From: Fulvimarina uroteuthidis | Lineage (GTDB): Bacteria > Pseudomonadota > Alphaproteobacteria > Rhizobiales > Rhizobiaceae | Length of the DNA: 64,000 bases | Direction of reading: 5' to 3' | Assembly (NCBI RefSeq): GCF_034321785.1 | Contig: NZ_JAXLPB010000002.1 | Location: 62,001 to 126,000, forward strand | Shown: positions 58,811 to 64,000 of the stretch, in pieces | Position numbering within the stretch: position 1 is the first letter of the stretch | Layout of the letters: each line of letters starts with the position of its first letter | Translations under genes and position numbers: made by a program | Notes under the pieces: generated by a model | The model's input: only the letters and a program-made list of their open reading frames with translations | What the model was told of the DNA's origin: nothing | Databases searched by the model: none

Positions 58811-59269
58811 TCAGCGATCGGACGCCTCGTCTTCCTCATAGCCGCCTTCGTGCCACGCCGTCCCTGAGACGGAAAAGATCAGCGTCGCCGACCATGTCAG
58901 CACCATGAAGCCGCCGAGCGACTGGAACATGCCGATCAGCCGGAGCGGCCCGATCGTGTCGATATCGGTAAAGCCGAGGGTGACGAAATTGATGCCGGAG
59001 AAATAGATCAGGTCGGCCCACGTTCCGCGGTAGGAGCCCCCGAATGCGCCGAGCGCCTCGAACTGAAGGAGAAGGGCGAATACGCCCGCGAATGCGAGGA
59101 TCTCGCTCGTATGGAGGGTGAGCAGCCCGACGAAGGTGAACAGCACCGCCTTGTGACCGGTGTGTTCCGCATGCGGCGTCATGCGAAGGATCCACAGCAT
59201 GCCGAAATGATGCGCGGTGCCGAGCGCGACGATCAGGGCGAACCCAATGATAAAAGCAATGAATGTCAT
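58811..59269 (-). CDS. Two-TM ion channel-like protein with divergent selectivity filter
   Basis: A 152-aa membrane protein of the Ion_trans_2 type (PF07885). Helices lie at about 3-20, 42-70 and 118-135; a pore loop precedes the last. The sequence YFSGINFVTLGFTDI occupies the place of the K+ filter, giving TLGFTD (97-102) instead of TVGYGD. Selectivity may therefore differ. No regulatory RCK domain is attached. It is transcribed alone. Confidence 0.75.
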   Translation of the reverse strand: MTFIAFIIGFALIVALGTAHHFGMLWILRMTPHAEHTGHKAVLFTFVGLLTLHTSEILAFAGVFALLLQFEALGAFGGSYRGTWADLIYFSGINFVTLGFTDIDTIGPLRLIGMFQSLGGFMVLTWSATLIFSVSGTAWHEGGYEEDEASDR

Positions 59270-59592
59270 AACAGCTTAGTTTCTGCACCCCTGCGAAAAG
59301 GCAAGGGACAAGGCGCGTCGCGCCGGACATTTTCGCCAGCCGGCAAATCCCGACCCCGACGCCCGTCGGGCAAATTCGCCACGACCGGCGATCACTCCTC
59401 GCAGCATCCGGCGTTCGGCTGGTTCGGTGCGGCGCGCAGGCGGCCTTCACGTCAGGCATGACAGGGCCTTGCGCCATACGCGTTCGTGAAGCGTTTCGGA
59501 ACCGTTCCACGCGACGCGACGCGCGCTGGAATCGGCCGGATGGAACCCTTCATTAAAAATCGGAAAGCTTGACCGGCGCGCATGCTGGACCG
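59270..59592. other. Intergenic region upstream of csbD
   Basis: No gene is credible here. The right end leads into the EcfG promoter of csbD; the left end should contain the promoter of the ion channel gene on the minus strand. Confidence 0.45.
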
Positions 59593-59618
59593 GGAACATC
59601 GCGAACGGATTGCACGTT
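59593..59618 (+). promoter_or_regulatory. EcfG general-stress promoter of csbD
   Basis: GGAAC (59593-59597), 17 nt, then CGTT (59615-59618) match the alphaproteobacterial EcfG sigma consensus exactly. The csbD start codon is 50 nt downstream. Confidence 0.75.
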
Positions 59619-59667
59619 TAGGTCCTCGAAGCCGCCGGACGGGTGCGGCGATAAAGGAGTAACGGCC

Positions 59668-59850
59668 ATGGTCGACAAGAACGAGATCAAGGGTGGAGCC
59701 AAGGAAGCCGGCGGCAAGCTTAAGGAAGCGGTCGGTTCGGCGCTCGGCAACGAGAAGATGGAAGCCGAAGGCAAGGCGGATCAGCTCGAAGGCAAGACCC
59801 AGAAGAATTACGGCAAGGTCAAGGATGCGGTCACCGATCAGACCCGGTGA
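59668..59850 (+). CDS. CsbD family stress protein
   Basis: A 60-aa hydrophilic protein. MVDKNEIKGGAKEAGGKLKE, VGSALGNEKMEAEGKADQLEG and QKNYGKVKDAV are the CsbD repeat pattern. Such proteins accumulate in general stress and stationary phase; molecular function is unknown. AAAGGAG precedes the ATG, and an EcfG promoter lies upstream. It ends with a hairpin terminator, so it is monocistronic. Confidence 0.93.
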   Translation: MVDKNEIKGGAKEAGGKLKEAVGSALGNEKMEAEGKADQLEGKTQKNYGKVKDAVTDQTR

Positions 59851-59883
59851 CCCGTCTCACCTCCGGATATTGTGAAGAGTGCG

Positions 59884-59909
59884 GGCCGTCCTGAAAAGGG
59901 CGGCCTTTT
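59884..59909 (+). terminator. Terminator of csbD
   Basis: GGCCGTCC (59884-59891) pairs with GGGCGGCC (59898-59905, one G-U pair), followed by TTTT. Confidence 0.85.
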
Positions 59910-60105
59910 CGCTTGGGGGAGAGGGTTCGCACAGGTCGCCCCACCGGCATAAGCCTCTGGCGCTCTTGCGAAACGTTCTAAATCGAATAATCTGAGAACG
60001 ATCAGGTTTCGGCTCGCGTGCCGTCTTTCCAGCCTTCCGGACATCGTCCGGCGGATGACCGGAAGGACGGATTCGACGCGTTCATCACGAAAAAAGGAGC
60101 GGCCG

Positions 60106-60564
60106 ATGGTCTCTTTCACCCTCAATGGCCAGGAACGCAGTTTCGACGGCGACCCCGACACGCCGCTTCTGTGGGTCATCCGCGACGCGGAGAAGCTCAC
60201 CGGCACGAAATATGGCTGTGGCATCGCCCAGTGCGGCGCCTGCACGGTTCATGTCGACGGCATGACGCGGCGCTCCTGCATCACGCCGGTCTCGACGCTC
60301 GAAGGCTCGTCCGTCACCACCATCGAAGGCCTCGAAGGGCCCGAGGCGAAGGCCGTCCAGGCCGCGTGGACCGCGATCGACGTGCCCCAGTGCGGCTACT
60401 GCCAGTCCGGCCAGATCATGTCCGCCGTTTCGCTCCTGCAGATGAACCCGACGCCCAGCGATGCCGACATCGACGGCGCCATGGCCGGCAATATCTGCCG
60501 GTGCGCGACCTACCAGCGCATTCGGCAAGCCATCCACGACGCATCCGACACGATGGAGGGCTGA
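60106..60564 (+). CDS. iorA: Isoquinoline 1-oxidoreductase-type 2Fe-2S subunit (IorA-like)
   Basis: A 152-aa small subunit with two 2Fe-2S clusters. Ferredoxin-type cysteines are C38, C43, C46 and C58 (GCGIAQCGACTVH); the second set is C96, C99, C131 and C133 (CGYCQSGQIM, NICRCATY). It passes electrons from the molybdenum subunit IorB. No Tat signal is present on this subunit; it would be carried out with IorB as in related enzymes. AAAAGGAGC precedes the ATG. The stop is 4 nt before the iorB start. Confidence 0.93.
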   Translation: MVSFTLNGQERSFDGDPDTPLLWVIRDAEKLTGTKYGCGIAQCGACTVHVDGMTRRSCITPVSTLEGSSVTTIEGLEGPEAKAVQAAWTAIDVPQCGYCQSGQIMSAVSLLQMNPTPSDADIDGAMAGNICRCATYQRIRQAIHDASDTMEG

Positions 60565-60568
60565 GCCC

Positions 60569-62758
60569 ATGGGCATTCACGACCTGACACCCGCAAGCAT
60601 TCGCCCGAGCCGCCGCGCCTTCCTCACCGGCGCCGGTCTCGTCATCGGCATGACGCTCGCCCCCAAAGGTTTTGCCCGGGCCGAGGATCTCGGCGCGATC
60701 CAGGCCGACGTCCAGAACGAAGCGGCGGCTGCGTTCAACGCCTTCGTGCGCATCGCTCCCGATTCCACCGTCACGGTCCTGTCCAAGCATATCGAGTTCG
60801 GCCAGGGTCCCTATACCGGCCTGACGACGCTCGTCGCCGAGGAACTCGACGCCGACTGGAGCCAGATGCGCGTCGAGGCGGCCCCGGCCGACGACGATAT
60901 CTACAAGAATCTCGCATTCGGGCTGCAGGGCACCGGCGGATCGACCGCCATCGCCAATTCCTACGAGCAGATGCGCAAGGCCGGTGCGACGGCGAGAGCC
61001 ATGCTCGTCGCGGCCGCCGCCGACGAATGGGGCGTGCCGAGCGAGGAGATCGCCGTGTCGAACGGCACGATCAGCCACAAGGCCTCCGGCAAGAGCTCCG
61101 ATTTCGGCTCGCTCGCGTCGAAAGCCGCGACGATGGACGTGCCGTCCGAGCCGGCCCTGAAGGATCCGAAGAATTTCGTCCTCATCGGCAAGGATCGCCC
61201 GAAACTCGATACGCCGGCCAAGGTCGACGGCACGGCGATCTTCACCCTCGACATCCAGCTCGACGGCATGCTCGTCGCCGTGGTCGCCCACCCCGAACAT
61301 TTCGGCGCGACCGTCGCGCGCTTCGACGACACGCGGGCACGGCAGGTGCCCGGCGTCGTCGATGTCAAGCAGATCCCGCAAGGCATCGCCGTCTACGGCG
61401 AGAACACCTTCGCCGCCCTCAAGGGCCGGTCGATGCTCGACGTCGAGTGGGACCTGTCGCAAGCCGAGACCCGGTCGAGCGAGGAAATCTTCGAGGACTA
61501 TATCGCACGGGCCAAAAGCGACGAGGCGATCGAAGCTGCCAACCAGGGCGATGTCGCCGCCAATCTCAACCAGGACGGACTGCGGACCATCGAAGCCACG
61601 ATGCGCTTCCCGTTCCTGGCGCACGCCCCCATGGAGCCGCTCGACGCGGTTCTCGTGAGGCGCGAGGACGGCTCGATCGACTGCTATAACGGCGCGCAGT
61701 TCCCCGGCCAGGACAAGGCCGCGATCTCTGACGTCTGCGGCGTCGATCCCGCGAACGTGCGCGTCAACACGCAATATGCCGGCGGCTCGTTCGGACGCCG
61801 CGCCCAGTTCGGTTCGCCCTACATGCGCGAGGCGGCCGAGGTCTTCAAGGCGTCCGGCATGACCCGTCCGGTCAAGCACATGTGGACGCGCGAGGACGAT
61901 ATTCGCGGCGGTTTCTACCGTCCGATCTACGTCCATACGCTGAAGGGCGCACTCGATGCCGAAGGCAACATCGTCGCCTGGGACCAGGCGATCGTCGGCC
62001 AGTCGATCATGAACAAGGACGATATCGATTCGACCAGCGTCGAAGGCGCGTCCGACAGCCCGTACCAGATCGAGAATCGCCGCGTCATGTCGGTCAATAC
62101 CGGCCTGCCGGTGCCGATCCTGTGGTGGCGCTCGGTGGGTCACACCCATACCGCGTTCGCGGTTGAGACCTTCCTCGACCAGCTTCTGGAAGAAGGCGGC
62201 AAGGATCCCGTCGAGGGGCGTCTGGCCCTCCTGCCCAAGGGATCGCGCGAGCGCGGCGTGCTGGTGAAAGTCGCCGAAATGGCCGGCTTCAAGGGCGGAA
62301 CGCCCCCCGAGGGGCGGGCTTGGGGCGTCGCGGTCCACAAGAGCTTTTCGACCTATGTGGCCGAGATCGCCGAGGTCTCGATCGGCGAGGACGGCGGACC
62401 GACGGTGCATCGGGTCTGGTGTGCGGTCGATTGCGGCGTCGCGGTGAACCCGAACATCATCAAGGCGCAGATGGAAGGCGGCATCGGCTACGGTCTGGGC
62501 GCGATCCTTTACGACGAGATCGCGCTCGGTGAAGGCGGCGGCGTCGTCCAGTCGAACTTCCACGACTATCGCTCGCTGCGCATTTCCGAAATGCCCGAGG
62601 TTCAGGTCGCGGTCATCGCCTCGAGCCAACCGCCCACCGGCGTCGGTGAACCCGGCGTTCCGCCGATCGGACCGGCGGTCGCCAATGCGTGGCGCCGGCT
62701 GACCGGCCAGGCGGTCGAGCGGCTTCCGATCGTGCCTGCCAGGAGCGCGGGTGCCTGA
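60569..62758 (+). CDS. iorB: Isoquinoline 1-oxidoreductase-type molybdenum subunit (IorB-like), Tat-exported
   Basis: A 729-aa molybdopterin-containing aldehyde/N-heterocycle dehydrogenase subunit. The N-terminus has the twin-arginine signal PSRRAFLTGAGLVIGM. Family motifs include AFVRIAPDSTVTVLSKHIEFGQG, GTGGSTAIANSYEQMRKAGA, AGGSFGRRAQFG and the catalytic Glu in PTGVGEPGVPPIGPA (Glu694). It oxidises aldehydes or heterocycles in the periplasm with IorA and a cytochrome. The third gene supplies a di-heme c-type cytochrome as acceptor. Real substrate unknown. Confidence 0.93.
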   Translation: MGIHDLTPASIRPSRRAFLTGAGLVIGMTLAPKGFARAEDLGAIQADVQNEAAAAFNAFVRIAPDSTVTVLSKHIEFGQGPYTGLTTLVAEELDADWSQMRVEAAPADDDIYKNLAFGLQGTGGSTAIANSYEQMRKAGATARAMLVAAAADEWGVPSEEIAVSNGTISHKASGKSSDFGSLASKAATMDVPSEPALKDPKNFVLIGKDRPKLDTPAKVDGTAIFTLDIQLDGMLVAVVAHPEHFGATVARFDDTRARQVPGVVDVKQIPQGIAVYGENTFAALKGRSMLDVEWDLSQAETRSSEEIFEDYIARAKSDEAIEAANQGDVAANLNQDGLRTIEATMRFPFLAHAPMEPLDAVLVRREDGSIDCYNGAQFPGQDKAAISDVCGVDPANVRVNTQYAGGSFGRRAQFGSPYMREAAEVFKASGMTRPVKHMWTREDDIRGGFYRPIYVHTLKGALDAEGNIVAWDQAIVGQSIMNKDDIDSTSVEGASDSPYQIENRRVMSVNTGLPVPILWWRSVGHTHTAFAVETFLDQLLEEGGKDPVEGRLALLPKGSRERGVLVKVAEMAGFKGGTPPEGRAWGVAVHKSFSTYVAEIAEVSIGEDGGPTVHRVWCAVDCGVAVNPNIIKAQMEGGIGYGLGAILYDEIALGEGGGVVQSNFHDYRSLRISEMPEVQVAVIASSQPPTGVGEPGVPPIGPAVANAWRRLTGQAVERLPIVPARSAGA

Positions 62759-62849
62759 GGCGCGGACGATCTCTTCAGTTTGGCCGGCCATGCCGCAAGG
62801 CGTGGCCGGTATTCCATTCAAGGACGAATTCTCCCCCTCGAGAATTCCT

Positions 62850-63563
62850 ATGCTTAAAGCGAGTGCCGCCGTGACTTCCAAGCTTCGAAACGGCCTTGCC
62901 GGCCTCCTTCTCACCCTTGCCGCGACCCATCTCGGCGCGCCGACGCCCGCTCACGCGCAGAACCGCAATCCGGCGACGGGCGAAGCCTCCCGGCCCATCG
63001 AACAGCCGGAAGCCCCCGTGGGCCTGAAATCCGTCGCCGATTTCGACGTCATCACCGACGAAGCCGAGCGTTCGGTGGCGATCTTCGAGGAGACCGGCAA
63101 GGTCCTTCAGCATCCACGCTGCGTGAACTGCCATCCGGCCGGCAATTCGCCGCTGCAGAACATGGAGATGAACCCGCATCAGCCACCGGTTCAGCGGGGC
63201 GACGCCAATTTCGGCGTGCCCGGCATGATGTGCAACACCTGCCATGGCCCGGAGAACGCGGCCGTGATCGGCCAGAGCGAAGACATCAAGTCGATCCCCG
63301 GCAATCCGAACTGGCACCTGGCGCCGATCGAAATGGCCTGGGAGGGCAAGTCGCTCGCCGAGATCTGCGTGCAGATCAAGGACCAGAACCGCAATGGCGG
63401 CCTCGACCTCGCAGCCCTCGTCGAGCACATGGCCGAAGACGATCTCGTCGGCTGGGGCTGGAATCCGGGCGAAGGCCGCGAGCCCGTTCCCGGCACGCAG
63501 GAAGAGTTCGGCGCACTCTACGAAGCCTGGGCCGCGACCGGCGCCCATTGCCCGCAGGAATAG
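62850..63563 (+). CDS. Di-heme c-type cytochrome of the IorAB dehydrogenase
   Basis: A 237-aa secreted cytochrome c. The signal peptide runs to about residue 36 (LAGLLLTLAATHLGAPTPAHA). Two heme sites are CVNCH (91-95) and CNTCH (128-132). The protein looks like the isoquinoline 1-oxidoreductase-associated electron carrier. The reading frame is open 33 codons further to a GTG at 62751 that overlaps iorB, but the ATG at 62850 gives a clean signal peptide. It ends at a strong bidirectional terminator. Confidence 0.87.
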   Translation: MLKASAAVTSKLRNGLAGLLLTLAATHLGAPTPAHAQNRNPATGEASRPIEQPEAPVGLKSVADFDVITDEAERSVAIFEETGKVLQHPRCVNCHPAGNSPLQNMEMNPHQPPVQRGDANFGVPGMMCNTCHGPENAAVIGQSEDIKSIPGNPNWHLAPIEMAWEGKSLAEICVQIKDQNRNGGLDLAALVEHMAEDDLVGWGWNPGEGREPVPGTQEEFGALYEAWAATGAHCPQE

Positions 63564-63651
63564 ATCTCCGGCGCGGGAGGGTCTGGCGCTGCATTCTTCG
63601 TTCGACGCTTGCGCCCTTAATGACCGCCCGTCGCCTCTTCGATGGACACAA

Positions 63652-63690
63652 GAAAACGCCCGCGCCGGTTCTGCCGGCGCGGGCGTTTTC
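63652..63690. terminator. Bidirectional terminator between the cytochrome gene and guaD
   Basis: A perfect 17-bp stem (63652-63668 with 63674-63690), GAAAACG...CGTTTTC at its base, gives T-runs on both strands. Confidence 0.93.
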
Positions 63691-63716
63691 ATATCCGACC
63701 CGCGATCCTGCCTCGC

Positions 63717-64000
63717 CTACTGGTCGGAGCCGCCTCGACCGTCGCCGGGGCTCGTCAGGGGCGCGCTGTTCTGGCGGGCGGGGGAGCCGCGTTCGGGCGG
63801 GGCGTCGGCCCGCTCGTAGATCGCTCTGCCGCCGGAATAGGTGGCGACGGTCGCGCGTTCGTCGCCGAGTGTCATGAGGGCGAAGAGCTCTTCCTCGAGC
63901 GTTTCCACGCGCTCCATGCGCCGCACGAGAGGGCGCGTCGCGCGGCTGTCGAGAACCGTGATGTCGGCTTCGAGGCCGGGCGCGAGCGTCCCGACGACAT
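63717..64000 (-). CDS. guaD: Guanine deaminase C-terminus, 5' part outside window
   Basis: The minus strand is open from the window edge to a stop at 63717 (94 codons). The visible peptide GTLAPGLEADITVLDSRATRP, the ERVETLEEELFALMTLGDERATVATYSGGRAIY run (as ETLEEELFALMTLGDERA) is the C-terminal end of guanine deaminase in the amidohydrolase family; the metal-site residues are upstream, outside. GuaD turns guanine into xanthine. A 20-residue Pro/Gly-rich tail follows the core, longer than usual. It converges with the iorAB cytochrome gene across a strong terminator. Confidence 0.85.
   Translation of the reverse strand, partial: VVGTLAPGLEADITVLDSRATRPLVRRMERVETLEEELFALMTLGDERATVATYSGGRAIYERADAPPERGSPARQNSAPLTSPGDGRGGSDQ

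Noticed and set aside
59463..59510. GGAAC-type EcfG promoter for the ion channel gene (minus strand)
   Set aside because: A GGAAC is present, but the element at N17 reads CGAA, two mismatches from CGTT.
60416..62914. 832-codon minus-strand open frame
   Set aside because: It is the antisense of iorA and iorB, which are clearly real; the frame shows no family motif.

Overview
The window is GC-rich, gene-dense bacterial chromosome that reads as an alphaproteobacterium of the order Hyphomicrobiales (Rhizobiales). The best evidence is a circularly permuted (two-piece) tmRNA gene whose tag reads ANDNYAEARLAA, an alpha-type SspB beside it, a GGAAC-N17-CGTT (EcfG general-stress) promoter in front of a csbD gene, an Omp25/31-type outer membrane protein, DUF4169/RHH and DUF1328 small proteins, and the order thyA-folA-hflK-hflC-DUF2065-degP. 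Genus cannot be fixed from this sequence. No rRNA, tRNA, CRISPR array, insertion sequence or complete prophage was seen.

Layout. 1-9.5 kb: the end of a muramidase gene cut by the window edge, a D-amino-acid dehydrogenase-like flavoenzyme, an orphan TRAP binding protein, a DUF6894-PAS protein, a class C26 amidohydrolase, cbiB (cobalamin), a ScfR/PccR-type regulator and an AspH/LpxO-like hydroxylase. 9.5-21 kb: an Uup-like ABC-F ATPase, Tat-exported PhoD, an NTF2-fused flavin monooxygenase, a DUF1328 membrane peptide, an ECF sigma/anti-sigma pair, an SDR and a PBP1A. 21-34.3 kb is the 2-hydroxyacid block: lutCB and lutA (lactate oxidation), a DUF3422 protein, a ParA-like protein with a defective P-loop, then glcD/glcE/glcF (glycolate oxidase) interrupted by a Uma2 nuclease gene and a DUF433/DUF5615 toxin-antitoxin pair with a frameshifted toxin, ending with putP. 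34.6-39.3 kb: paoCBA (molybdenum aldehyde oxidoreductase) and a PIN-domain gene with a small partner. 39.4-46.1 kb: pepF, a sigma-54-type response regulator with an altered GAFTGA loop, a DUF882 murein-peptidase-like protein, RHH/DUF4169, and sspB.

46.1-54.4 kb: ssrA (minus strand), then thyA-folA and hflK-hflC-DUF2065-degP, followed by an Omp25-type protein. This is a protein quality-control and envelope neighbourhood: tmRNA tags stalled products, SspB hands them to ClpXP, HflKC modulates FtsH, and DegP acts in the periplasm. 54.5-64 kb: an SMP-30 lactonase, pnp and rpsO (without the usual truB beside them), a two-TM ion channel with a divergent filter, csbD, a second molybdenum hydroxylase (iorAB-type) with its own di-heme cytochrome, and the end of guaD cut by the right edge.

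The most unusual things are the cargo genes inside the glycolate oxidase operon, with one toxin visibly broken, the ParA-like protein lacking the P-loop lysine, the GAFTDA activator, and the 92-aa/PIN gene pair. No complete, clearly novel multi-gene system is evident. Strong terminator hairpins close most convergent units and are listed separately.
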